From Mesorhizobium_G sp049840935 (GTDB lineage: Bacteria; Pseudomonadota; Alphaproteobacteria; Rhizobiales; Rhizobiaceae), in the NCBI GenBank assembly GCA_049840935.1, contig JASGJA010000004.1, positions 62,001-126,000 of the forward strand: a stretch of DNA of 64,000 nucleotides. The letters run 5' to 3'. Below, piece by piece: positions 55,808-64,000 of the stretch. Position numbers and translations under genes: made by a program. Positions within the stretch are counted from its first letter, which is position 1, and every line of letters starts with the position of its first letter. The notes under the pieces are model-generated. The model searched no databases, was not told the origin of the DNA, and saw nothing but the letters and a program-made list of their open reading frames with translations.

Positions 55808-56050
55808 TCAGCTGCGCATCTTGAAACAAACGCCGATTCCGCGCGACGCGCCATCTTCAAAAAGCAGCTCAACGCCACGCAGTCGAAAAGCCTTGACCAG
55901 CAACTCCTCCGAGCCACGGTGAAGCGCATGACGATGGCATTCGAAATCCTTGATAGTGCTGCGGGAAACGCCCGCCGCCACCGCAAGCTGGTCCTGCGTC
56001 CAATTCAAAAGACCTCGCGCAGCACGACATTGTTCGGGCAGCAGAGACAT
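55808..56050 (-). CDS. XRE family helix-turn-helix regulator
   Basis: The 80-residue protein begins MSLLPEQCRAARGLLNWTQDQLAVAAGVSRSTIKDFE, a canonical XRE HTH at residues 5-40. The start at 56050 removes a weak TTG-initiated extension. It is probably co-transcribed with the cupin gene and faces the mrp operon. A 19-bp palindrome lies between its start and mrpA and is the likely operator. Confidence 0.82.
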   Translation of the reverse strand: MSLLPEQCRAARGLLNWTQDQLAVAAGVSRSTIKDFECHRHALHRGSEELLVKAFRLRGVELLFEDGASRGIGVCFKMRS

Positions 56051-56093
56051 TATACTGAACTCGTTGCTGTTTCGCCGATTATTCCGTTGCAGA

Positions 56094-56112
56094 GTCAACC
56101 ATAATGGTTGAC
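56094..56112. promoter_or_regulatory. 19-bp palindromic operator between XRE gene and mrpA
   Basis: GTCAACCAT-A-ATGGTTGAC is a perfect 9+1+9 inverted repeat, 43 bp upstream of the XRE start and 43 bp upstream of the chosen mrpA ATG (56156). The right arm includes TTGACA, which could be a -35 element for mrpA, so a bound repressor would block it. A TTG start for mrpA (56108) would lie inside the palindrome, which favours the downstream ATG. Confidence 0.65.
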
Positions 56113-56155
56113 ATTAAGCAACACTCCTCACCCTGGCCCCGAGGCATCATTACGT

Positions 56156-59077
56156 ATGATCGGCAGCGCAATCCTGATACCGCTCGTCACGATACCCTTC
56201 GTGGCAAGCCTTATCGCGCTTGCACTTCCCGCCAATGCTCGCAATGCGGAAGCATGGCTTTCGGGCATTACCGCGCTTGGGTTGTTTATTCTCACGGCCA
56301 TGCAATATCCAGCTGTGGCCGATGGCGGCGCTATACGTCACAACATCGAATGGGTGCCGCAGCTCGGCCTCAACATGACGTTTCGCATGGACGGCTTTGC
56401 GTGGCTGTTCACGATGCTGATTACCGGCATCGGATTCCTCGTTGTCATTTACGCTCGCTACTACATGTCGCCGGAAGATCCAGTGCCGCGCTTCTATGCT
56501 TTTTTGCTTGCGTTTATGGGATCGATGCTCGGCGTCGTTAACTCCGGCAATCTGATACAGCTTGTCGTGTTCTGGGAACTTACGAGCGTCTTTTCATTCC
56601 TGCTGATCGGTTACTGGTATCACAACGCGGCAGCGCGCGACGGCGCACGCATGGCACTGACAATCACTGCGCTTGGCGGGCTGTGTCTGCTGGCCGGCGT
56701 ATTGCTGATCGGGCATGTGGTCGGCAGCTACGATCTCGACACGGTGCTGGCTTCCGGCTCGATGATCCGGGGACACAAGCTCTATGTGCCGATCCTTATT
56801 CTGGTGCTGATCGGCGCATTTACGAAGAGCGCGCAATTTCCATTTCATGTCTGGCTGCCGAACGCGATGTCGGCCCCTACGCCTGTATCTGCCTATTTGC
56901 ATTCCGCAACGATGGTGAAAGCGGGTGTGTTCCTGATGACCAGGCTGTGGCCAGTGCTGGCAGGTACACCAGAATGGTTCACGATTGTCGGACTTGCGGG
57001 TATGGCAACCCTGCTGCTCGGCGCGTTTTTCGCGATCTTCCAGCAGGACATTAAAGGGCTGCTTGCATACTCGACCATCAGCCATCTGGGACTGATTACG
57101 CTACTGCTCAGCCTCGGTAGCCCGCTCGGTGCGGTGGCTGCGATCTTCCACATGGCGAATCACGCTACATTCAAGGCATCGCTGTTCATGGCGGCGGGGA
57201 TCATCGACCACGAAGCCGGAACACGCGACATGCGCAAGCTTGGCGGGCTGTTCTCGCTGATGCCGGTAACGGCCACGCTGGCGATGGTGGCAAGCGCGGC
57301 GATGGCGGGTGTGCCGCTGCTCAACGGATTCCTGTCCAAAGAGATGTTCTTTGCCGAAGCAATCGAGCATCACGCAGATTCGATTCTGGATACCGCAGCG
57401 CCCTATGTCGCCGTACTGGCAAGCGCGTTCGCAGTTACGTATTCGATCCGATTCATTCACGGCGTTTTCTTCGGGCCAATACCCGCAGACATGCCGAAGC
57501 ATCCACATGAGCCGCCATTCTTTATGAGAATGCCCGCGATGCTGCTGGTGTTGATCTGCCTCGTCGTCGGCATCCTGCCGGGCCAGACGATAGGCGGCTA
57601 TCTCAACAGCGCGGCAATGTCTGTGCTTGGCCCTGAAATGCCCGAATACAGCCTTGCCGTCTGGCATGGGTTCAACGTGCCGCTGGTGATGAGTATCCTG
57701 GCGCTGCTCGCTGGCATTATGCTTTACAGCATTCTCAAGACCTATCTCGCAACGAGTGAAGAAGGGCCGCCCTATTTTCGCGAGCTTAAAGGGCAGCGCA
57801 TTTTTGAACGCGTAATGGTGTCGGTATCTTGGAGGTGGGCGCGCTTGCTGGAAAGCTGGCTTGGCACACGGCGGCTGCAACCACAATTGCGATTGCTGGC
57901 GTTGATTGCCTTGCTTGCGGCGGCGCTCGCTGTAGCGCGCCGCGGTATGCCCCACGAACCATTTAAACTAGCGAACGTCGATCTGCTTTTCACCGGCCTC
58001 TGGGTGATTGGCGCGGTCTGCGCGGTAGGCGCAGCGTACCAAGCCAAATATCACAGGCTCTACGCGCTGATTCTTATGGGAGGCGCGGGGCTGGTGACGT
58101 GTATTACTTTTATCTGGCTTTCTGCCCCTGATCTCGCGCTCACGCAGCTTGTCGTGGAAGTGGTAACGACAGTGCTGATTGCACTTGGCTTGCGGTGGCT
58201 GCCAAAGCGGATCGAGCAAACCTATGACGGCGTGTCGCTGGAAACGCGGTTGCGGCGCGGGCGTGATATGCTCCTCGCTATCGGTTGCGGCGTGGGTACC
58301 GCCTTCCTCGCCTATGTCGTGATGGTACGCCAACCGCCGCAAACCATCGCGGACTATTTCGTCAAGAACGCATATGAGCTTGGCGGCGGGCGCAATATTG
58401 TGAACGTTATTCTGGTTGACTTCCGTGGCTTCGATACGTTCGGCGAAATCACGGTTCTTGGCATTGTTGCGCTTACGGTGTTTGCGCTGCTGCGCCGCTT
58501 CCGCCCTGCCCCGGACAATATCGATTCTCCTGAACAGCAATTGCTGCAATCAAAGCAGACGGCGCGAAGCGAAGAGAGCGAGGAAGCCGAAACGACAAGC
58601 GTTGCCGACGACTATCTCTATGTGCCTTCGGTGATTATGCAGTGGCTGTTCCCGGTCATTATCGTGTTTGCGTTCTACCTGTTCCTGCGCGGCCACGACG
58701 CGCCCGGGGGCGGATTCGTGGCAGGCATCGCGATGGCTGCGGCCTTCATCCTCCAATATATGGCGGCGGGTACGCGCTGGGTCGAAGAACGGCTACGCGT
58801 TCTGCCGGTGCGATGGATGGGCATGGGCCTTCTGGTTGCGGCGGCAACAGGCATTGGCGCTTGGGTATTCGGCTATCCGTTCCTTACCTCGCATGCACAA
58901 TACATCGACGATTCCGTTGATCGGGAAGGTTCCGGCAGCGACAGCACTGATATCTTCGACTTCGGCATTTTCTCGCTGGTGATGGGTGCAACCGTGCTGA
59001 TGCTCATCGCGATTGCGCACCAATCGATCCGTAAGCTGCGCGCTGCGAAGCTTCCGACTGCGCAGGAGAACGCGTGA
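56156..59077 (+). CDS. mrpA: Mrp-type Na+/H+ antiporter subunit A fused to B (MrpAB/PhaAB)
   Basis: The 973-residue membrane protein (989 from TTG 56108) has an NADH-dehydrogenase-ND5-like proton channel core (WELTSVFSFLLIGYWYHN, KSAQFPFHVWLPNAMSAPTPVSAYLHSATMVKAGVF). A DUF4040/MrpA-C region follows near 640-800, and a C-terminal MrpB domain (FLRGHDAPGGGFVAGIAMAAAFILQYMA). Fused A-B is the rhizobial form. It forms the main subunit of a seven-polypeptide antiporter that expels Na+ (or K+) for protons in salt or alkaline stress. I chose the ATG at 56156 with GAGG upstream. It overlaps mrpC by four bases. Confidence 0.92.
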   Translation: MIGSAILIPLVTIPFVASLIALALPANARNAEAWLSGITALGLFILTAMQYPAVADGGAIRHNIEWVPQLGLNMTFRMDGFAWLFTMLITGIGFLVVIYARYYMSPEDPVPRFYAFLLAFMGSMLGVVNSGNLIQLVVFWELTSVFSFLLIGYWYHNAAARDGARMALTITALGGLCLLAGVLLIGHVVGSYDLDTVLASGSMIRGHKLYVPILILVLIGAFTKSAQFPFHVWLPNAMSAPTPVSAYLHSATMVKAGVFLMTRLWPVLAGTPEWFTIVGLAGMATLLLGAFFAIFQQDIKGLLAYSTISHLGLITLLLSLGSPLGAVAAIFHMANHATFKASLFMAAGIIDHEAGTRDMRKLGGLFSLMPVTATLAMVASAAMAGVPLLNGFLSKEMFFAEAIEHHADSILDTAAPYVAVLASAFAVTYSIRFIHGVFFGPIPADMPKHPHEPPFFMRMPAMLLVLICLVVGILPGQTIGGYLNSAAMSVLGPEMPEYSLAVWHGFNVPLVMSILALLAGIMLYSILKTYLATSEEGPPYFRELKGQRIFERVMVSVSWRWARLLESWLGTRRLQPQLRLLALIALLAAALAVARRGMPHEPFKLANVDLLFTGLWVIGAVCAVGAAYQAKYHRLYALILMGGAGLVTCITFIWLSAPDLALTQLVVEVVTTVLIALGLRWLPKRIEQTYDGVSLETRLRRGRDMLLAIGCGVGTAFLAYVVMVRQPPQTIADYFVKNAYELGGGRNIVNVILVDFRGFDTFGEITVLGIVALTVFALLRRFRPAPDNIDSPEQQLLQSKQTARSEESEEAETTSVADDYLYVPSVIMQWLFPVIIVFAFYLFLRGHDAPGGGFVAGIAMAAAFILQYMAAGTRWVEERLRVLPVRWMGMGLLVAAATGIGAWVFGYPFLTSHAQYIDDSVDREGSGSDSTDIFDFGIFSLVMGATVLMLIAIAHQSIRKLRAAKLPTAQENA

Positions 59078-59415
59078 TGGAACTCGTTCTCGCAATTGGG
59101 ATTGGAGCGCTGGTAGGTTCGGGCGTGTGGCTCCTGCAACGCCCGCGTACGTTCCAGCTCATCGTCGGGCTTTCGCTGATCGGCTATGGCGTGAATCTGT
59201 TCATCTTTTCGATGGGACGGTTGCGCGTGAACGCCGCGCCCGTATTGGCCGACGGTGGTCCGGCGGATCCATCGGCCTATGCTGATCCTGTTCCTCAGGC
59301 GTTGGTGCTTACGGCTATCGTGATCGGATTCGCCACAACCGCGCTGTTTCTAGTCGTGCTGCTAGCGGCGCGCGGCCTGACTGGCTCGGATCATGTCGAC
59401 GGCAGGGAGCCATAA
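59074..59415 (+). CDS. mrpC: Mrp antiporter subunit C
   Basis: The 113-residue NuoK-like protein has three membrane helices and the family stretch TFQLIVGLSLIGYGVNLFIFSMG, then PVPQALVLTAIVIGFATTALFLVVLL. It overlaps mrpA and abuts mrpD (ATG the next base after its stop). Confidence 0.93.
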   Translation: MMELVLAIGIGALVGSGVWLLQRPRTFQLIVGLSLIGYGVNLFIFSMGRLRVNAAPVLADGGPADPSAYADPVPQALVLTAIVIGFATTALFLVVLLAARGLTGSDHVDGREP

Positions 59416-61019
59416 ATGGACCTGTCGAACCACCTCATTATCGCGCCGATACTGCTGCCGTTGCTGACGGGCGCACTGTTGCTTCTCTTTGATGAACGCA
59501 GGCACACTCTAAAGGCCCTTCTTAGCGTTGGCTCGACATTGCTGCTGGTGGCGCTGGGCATGATGCTGCTGCGCGTTGCCGACGGCGGCACGGCGAGCGT
59601 CTACCTTCTCGGAAATTGGGCAGCGCCGTTTGGCATCGTGCTGGTGCTGGATCGCCTGTCGGCGATCATGCTGCTTGTGACGAGCTTGCTGGCGATTGCG
59701 TCGCTATTCTTCTCGCTCGCGCGCTGGGACAAAATGGGCTCGCACTTTCACAGCCTGTTCCAGTTCCTGCTGATGGGGTTGAACGGCGCTTTCCTGACGG
59801 GCGACCTGTTCAATCTGTTCGTGTTTTTCGAAGTTGTTCTTTCCGCTTCATATGGCTTGCTGCTGCACGGTTCCGGCCCGCATCGCGTGCGTGCCGGTCT
59901 GCACTACATCGCGATGAATCTCGCGGCATCGTTCCTTTTTCTCGTCGGCGTCAGCCTGATTTATGGCGTTACAGGCACGCTGAACATGGCCGATCTTGTC
60001 GGGCGCATCGGCGAAGTACCGCCGGAAAACCGTTTCCTGCTGGAAGCGGGCGCGGCGATTCTCGGTATTGCGTTTCTTGGTCAAGGCTGGAATGTGGCCG
60101 CTCTGCTTCTGGCTTCCGAGCGCCTATTCCGCAGCCGCAGCGCCAGTCGCCGCGATATTCGCTGTGCTGAGCAAGATGGGCATCTATGTGCTGCTGCGAC
60201 TTTCGCCGCTTTTGTTCGGCGCGGCGGCGGGAAGCTCGGCTGGCTTCGACGACAAATGGCTGTTTGCCGGGGGCTTGGTAACGCTGGCCTTCGGCACGAT
60301 TGGCGTGCTGGCATCGCAAGCAATGGTGCGGCTGGCTGCATTCAGCGTTCTGGTTTCGAGCGGCACGCTGTTGGCGGCGGTCGCGATGTCCGGCGACCGC
60401 TCTACCGCAGCCGGCGCTCTATTACATGATTAGCTCAACGCTGACGATCGGCGCGCTGTTCCTTCTGATAGAACTGCTGGAGCGTGCGCAAGACCCCGCC
60501 GCAGCGGTTCTGTCAGTGACGATGGAAGCCTATGGCGACGGCGACGAAGACGAGCCGGAAGAGGAAGTGGGCGTGACAATTCCCGCTACGCTCGCAATCC
60601 TTGGCGTTTCATTCGGCGTTTGCGGCATACTGCTTTCCGGCTTGCCGCCTCTGTCCGGATTTGTGGGCAAGTTTGCGCTGCTTTCGGCGGCAATCGATGC
60701 GGGTAATAAGATTTCGACCGCAAACTGGTTCTTCTTCGGGCTGCTTATCACATCCGGTCTCTTTGCGATGATCGCGATGGTGCGCGCTGGGATTCGTATA
60801 TTCTGGGCACCTGTCGAAATCATCGTGCCGCGCGTTCGCGTAATCGAATTCGTGCCGGTGGCATTCCTGCTGATGCTTTGCATATGGATGACAGCGCAGG
60901 CCGGACCGACAATGCGCTACCTTGATGCTGCGGCTGGCGCACTGCACGATCCGTCAGGCTATGTTCATGACGTGCTGAGCGCGGCCCCCATACCCTCACC
61001 AAAGGAGGCAGGACATTGA
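59416..61019 (+). pseudogene. mrpD: Mrp antiporter subunit D, two frameshifts
   Basis: MrpD is the second ND2/ND4-like ion-translocating subunit. Three frames join: MDLSNHLIIAPILLPLLTGAL to AAILGIAFL; then VKAGMWPLCFWLPSAYSAAAAPVAA to STAA; then ALYYMISSTLTIGALFLL to the TGA at 61017. The extra bases are in GG at 60079-60080 and near 60413. The repaired protein is 533 residues, as expected. The key lysine in the VKAGMWPLCFWLP helix is read in the second frame. Flanking mrpC and mrpE are intact and coupled by overlaps, so a working subunit is expected and sequence error is likely. Confidence 0.9.
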
Positions 61020-61501
61020 GCCGCGTGCTTCCCTATCCCGCACTCGCAGCTTCACTGCTGCTGATGTGGTTCCTGCTCAACGGCTTTTCGCTCGGCCACC
61101 TCGTTCTGGGCACTGCGATTGCGCTCTTCGCAACATGGGCGATGGCTTCGCTGCAACCCGCCAAGCCGCGCGTGCGAAACTGGGGTGCGGTGCCGCGTCT
61201 TTTCGGCATGGTGTCAGTCGATATTCTCCGCTCCAACATTGCAGTGGCGCGGTTGATCCTGTCGCCCAATAGCGCGCAATCGCAGTCAGGTTTTATCCCG
61301 ATCCCACTGACGCTGCGTGACAAAACCGGGCTCGCCGCTCTCGCCTGCATACTTACCGCCACGCCGGGCACCGCGTGGGTGGAATACCAGTCGCGCCGCA
61401 ATATTCTGCTGCTCCATGTGCTTGATCTGGGTGAGGAGCAGGATTGGATCGACCTCATCAAGGAGCGTTACGAACCCTTGCTGCTGGAGATATTCGAATG
61501 A
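61016..61501 (+). CDS. mrpE: Mrp antiporter subunit E
   Basis: The 161-residue protein has two or three N-terminal helices and a conserved soluble domain with PIPLTLRDKTGLAALACILTATPGTAWVE. The TTG start (61016) overlaps the mrpD stop, and the stop overlaps the mrpF ATG. MrpE is needed for assembly or activity of the complex. Confidence 0.92.
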   Translation: MSRVLPYPALAASLLLMWFLLNGFSLGHLVLGTAIALFATWAMASLQPAKPRVRNWGAVPRLFGMVSVDILRSNIAVARLILSPNSAQSQSGFIPIPLTLRDKTGLAALACILTATPGTAWVEYQSRRNILLLHVLDLGEEQDWIDLIKERYEPLLLEIFE

Positions 61502-61779
61502 GTGCGACCCTGCTTTATTGGTCTCTGACGATTTCTCACTGGCTGCTGCTGGCCGCCATGGCCTGCTGCCTTATGCGGCTGGTGCGCGGCCCGCGCGCGC
61601 AGGATCGCGTGCTCGCTTTCGACGCTCTGTACGTAAGCGCCATGCTGTTTCTGCTCAGCCTCGGCATTGCTACGCGTAGTCCGTTCTATTTCGATGCAGC
61701 GCTGGTGATCGCCTTGCTTGGATTCGTTTCCACTGCTGCCCTGTCAAAATTTCTCATGCGCGGAGAGGTCATCGAATGA
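61498..61779 (+). CDS. mrpF: Mrp antiporter subunit F
   Basis: The 93-residue protein has three membrane helices and the conserved RLVRGPRAQDRVLAFDALYVSAM. The start is ATG 61498, overlapping the mrpE stop (ATGA). An ORF beginning at 61444 has no family similarity before this Met. Confidence 0.92.
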   Translation: MSATLLYWSLTISHWLLLAAMACCLMRLVRGPRAQDRVLAFDALYVSAMLFLLSLGIATRSPFYFDAALVIALLGFVSTAALSKFLMRGEVIE

Positions 61780-62123
61780 GCGATGCAACAATACTGCCGC
61801 TTTGGGTATCGATCCTTATCTCCGCGTTTCTGTTGATCGGATCAGGATTGACGCTGCTCGGAACGATCGGACTTCTGCGGTTTGGAAACTTCTACAGACG
61901 CATACATGCGCCAACGCTGGGAACAACTTTCGGCGCAGGCGGCATACTCATCGCGTCCATCATTTTTTCGCTTTTCAGCCAGACACGACCGATCCTGCAT
62001 GAATTGCTGATTACGGTTTTCGTGACCGTCACGACACCGGTCACGCTGATGCTGCTGGGCCGCGCAGCGCTGTTCCGCGACAGAACCGAGAAAACCGAAG
62101 ACGTCCCGCCGTTCAAACTGTAA
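61776..62123 (+). CDS. mrpG: Mrp antiporter subunit G
   Basis: The 115-residue protein has three helices and the MrpG signature GSGLTLLGTIGLLRFGNFYRRIHAPTLGTTFGAGG. It overlaps mrpF and ends the operon mrpAB-C-D-E-F-G. No terminator hairpin is obvious after it. Confidence 0.92.
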   Translation: MSDATILPLWVSILISAFLLIGSGLTLLGTIGLLRFGNFYRRIHAPTLGTTFGAGGILIASIIFSLFSQTRPILHELLITVFVTVTTPVTLMLLGRAALFRDRTEKTEDVPPFKL

Positions 62124-62330
62124 CGATACAACACGCGCCGTGAAAATATGCTCGATGGGTTGACTCAAGCGGCACTACATCTTGTGCCTGAAATTTCAGT
62201 ATGTATTGAGTTGAGCAATCTCTGCCGGTCGTTAGTCGGAACTCGTCCTATGACGATAGTATGACGCGACAGCTGATAGCTTTGTCACTATTTTGCCGCG
62301 CTCTGCGTCACTCCAACGGAAGTCAGACTT

Positions 62331-62939
62331 ATGAAGCCACTCTTGGCAATCACCAATACGATTGACCGGATCAGCTATCTGGTAGGTCTTATTGCGATCT
62401 ATTTCGTCATGGCCGCGGCCCTGCTCAGCGCGGCTAACGCCGTTGTCCGATATTGCATCGGTGGCTTGATCTGGCTCGACAACAATGTCGGTGCGGGTGG
62501 CATTTTCAGCGCAATACTTGCTGCGTATGGGCGCAATTCCAACGCCTTTCTTGAAGGGCAATGGTATCTGTTTGCCGCAATGGTGATGCTGGGCGGCGCA
62601 TGGACGCTCAAGGTCAATGAACACGTTCGGGTTGACCTCTTTTATGGATGGGTCAGCGAACGAACGCGCACATGGATCGATCTGCTTGGCGGCATTTTCT
62701 TTTTGTTGCCGATCTGCATTCTCATGATCTGGTTCACATGGCCCTGGTTCTATGATTCCTGGATAACTAACGAGGGATCATCAAACGCGGGCGGACTGCC
62801 TCGCTGGCCCGTGAAGCTCATGTTGCCGGTCGGTTTCGCTCTCGTGGGCCTTCAGGGCATTGCGGAAATAATCAAATGCATTCTGGCGCTCACGACAAAC
62901 TACGTTCGCGAATACGCCTATGAGAAGCCGCTCCAATGA
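62331..62939 (+). CDS. TRAP transporter small permease DctQ-type
   Basis: The 202-residue protein has four membrane helices and the DctQ-type central region LKVNEHVRVDLFYGWVSERTRTWIDLLGG. It couples to the large permease encoded immediately downstream (ATGA overlap). The binding protein is not in the window and may lie beyond the end. Confidence 0.88.
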   Translation: MKPLLAITNTIDRISYLVGLIAIYFVMAAALLSAANAVVRYCIGGLIWLDNNVGAGGIFSAILAAYGRNSNAFLEGQWYLFAAMVMLGGAWTLKVNEHVRVDLFYGWVSERTRTWIDLLGGIFFLLPICILMIWFTWPWFYDSWITNEGSSNAGGLPRWPVKLMLPVGFALVGLQGIAEIIKCILALTTNYVREYAYEKPLQ

Positions 62940-64000
62940 CAGAATTCGTTATTCACTACATGGCGCCGCTTATGTTCGGCGGCCTCATCTTCTTCATGAT
63001 AATCGGCTATCCGGCAGCGTTTTCGCTTTCTGCGGTGGGGCTGGCCTTTGCATTTCTGGCAATCGAGCTTGGCGTCATTCCCCCGGTATTTATGGGAAAT
63101 CTCACCTACCAGCTGTTCTCGGTGCTTTCGAACGAATTACTGCTGGCGATTCCGTTCTTCACCCTGATGGGCGTCATTCTTGAACGAAGTGGCTTGGCCG
63201 AAGATCTGCTAGAGGGCTTCGGGCAGCTGTTTGGCGGCATCCGTGGCGGCATGTCCTACGCGGTTATTCTGGTTGGTGCGATCCTTGGCGCGATTACCGG
63301 CACTGTCGCAGCGTCGGTTATCGCGATGGGTCTGATCTCGCTGCCGATCATGACGAAGTACGGTTACAATGTGCGCCACGCGACCGGCATCATCGCCGCG
63401 TCGGGAACGATTACGCAGCTTATTCCGCCCTCACTGGTTTTGATCGTCCTCGCCGATCAGCTAGGCAAGTCGCCGGGCGATATGTATCTCGGTGCAACCG
63501 GCGCTTCGATTGTACAGGTGCTGCTGTTTGCTGGCTGGGTGTTCATTCTTAGCATCATTCGCCCGCAGGATGTCCCCGCCCTGCCGCCGGAAGCTCGCAC
63601 GCTTCGCGGCTGGCCGTTGCTGGTGCGCTGTGCGCGAGGCATGATCCCGTCACTGGCGCTGATTTTCATCGTGCTCGGCACCATATTCATGGGGCTGGCA
63701 ACGCCGACAGAAGCGGGCGCAATGGGCGTCGTCGGTGCGTTGTTGCTGGCGTGGTTCAACGGGCGTCTGACATGGAATATGACGTGGCAGGCTATGGATG
63801 TGACCATGCGCCTGACCGCGATGGTGGTGTTCATCCTGCTCGGCGCACGCGTGTTCAGCCTTGTTTTCCAGGGCGTAGGCGGCAGCCATTGGATTCAGGA
63901 AATGTTGACGTCGCTGCCGGGTGGTGTCGTCGGCTTCCTCATCTTCGTGAATATCTTCATATTCATCATGGCGTTCTTCCTCGATTTCTTCGAGATCGCG
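62936..64000 (+). CDS. TRAP transporter large permease DctM-type (partial, continues past window)
   Basis: The frame is open from ATG 62936 to the last base (355 codons) and is truncated by the window end. It begins MTEFVIHYMAPLMFGGLIFF and shows the DctM helices and motifs GAILGAITGTVAASVIAMG, SLPIMTKYGYNVRHATGIIAASGTI, IPPSLVLIVLADQ and GLATPTEAGAMG. DctM carries the Na+-driven transport path for organic acids or similar anions. The small subunit overlaps its start. Confidence 0.9.
   Translation, partial: MTEFVIHYMAPLMFGGLIFFMIIGYPAAFSLSAVGLAFAFLAIELGVIPPVFMGNLTYQLFSVLSNELLLAIPFFTLMGVILERSGLAEDLLEGFGQLFGGIRGGMSYAVILVGAILGAITGTVAASVIAMGLISLPIMTKYGYNVRHATGIIAASGTITQLIPPSLVLIVLADQLGKSPGDMYLGATGASIVQVLLFAGWVFILSIIRPQDVPALPPEARTLRGWPLLVRCARGMIPSLALIFIVLGTIFMGLATPTEAGAMGVVGALLLAWFNGRLTWNMTWQAMDVTMRLTAMVVFILLGARVFSLVFQGVGGSHWIQEMLTSLPGGVVGFLIFVNIFIFIMAFFLDFFEIA

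Noticed and set aside
62244..62265. TATGACG repeated twice 11 bp apart before the TRAP genes
   Set aside because: Two short copies are too few to claim an operator and no regulator gene is adjacent.
1..64000. CRISPR array, prophage, insertion sequence or integron
   Set aside because: No regularly spaced repeats, transposase, integrase or phage structural genes were found, and gene content is chromosomal throughout.

Overview
The window looks like a chromosomal segment of an alphaproteobacterium of the order Hyphomicrobiales (Rhizobiales). This rests on gene content and order: mfd-sdhE head to head with recG, thrS with yidD and an IscU-like gene, folE-hisI-patatin, alaC/hom/glpX/recJ in one direction, and a rhizobial-type mrp (pha) operon. 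I make no genus call. GC content is high, and genes use ATG, GTG and TTG starts and all three stop codons. No insertion sequence, prophage, CRISPR array or rRNA is visible; one tRNA-Glu(UUC) is present.

Layout. 1-8.6 kb: a Zur-box-like site and a CobW/ZigA-type metallochaperone, then mfd and sdhE facing recG, and a membrane M23 peptidase. 8.6-18 kb: a 25-residue membrane microprotein, glutathione reductase coupled to a CofD/YvcK-like protein, class II DAHP synthase, DUF502, thrS, yidD, an IscU-like scaffold, folE and hisI. 18-29.5 kb: patatin, a TPR/glycosyltransferase-like protein, recJ, glpX, hom, an AlaC-type aminotransferase, phaC and an M15-like lipoprotein gene. 29.6-34 kb: tRNA-Glu, a lactonase-type metallo-beta-lactamase opposite a TetR regulator with two operators, and several small envelope proteins. 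34-38 kb: sulfate ABC importer. 38-45.7 kb: branched-chain-amino-acid-type ABC importer in one operon with a GMC oxidoreductase, opposite a LysR regulator. 45.8-50.5 kb: outer-membrane barrel, Tat-exported amidohydrolase, and an LpxH-like phosphoesterase coupled to a GT4 glycosyltransferase. 50.6-56 kb: a SARP-like regulator, a cysteine-synthase-like enzyme, a group II PLP decarboxylase, a cupin and an XRE regulator. 56-62 kb: Mrp Na+/H+ antiporter. 62.3 kb to the end: a TRAP transporter that runs off the window.

The dominant odd feature is the number of interrupted conserved genes. mfd, class II DAHP synthase, hom, the M15-like lipoprotein, a 96-residue hypothetical, the GMC oxidoreductase, the cysteine-synthase-like gene and mrpD carry 12 apparent single-base indels: ten read as insertions and two as deletions. 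In each case the reading resumes in the new frame exactly where conserved sequence continues, and removing the indels gives a whole number of codons. folE and the amidohydrolase each have one in-frame TAG where a conserved Glu (GAG) is expected. Several indels sit in short homopolymers. Sequencing or assembly error is the most economical explanation; recent gene decay is the alternative. The best candidates for an undescribed system are the SARP-regulated cysteine-synthase-like/decarboxylase cluster and the TetR/lactonase unit with its paired operators.
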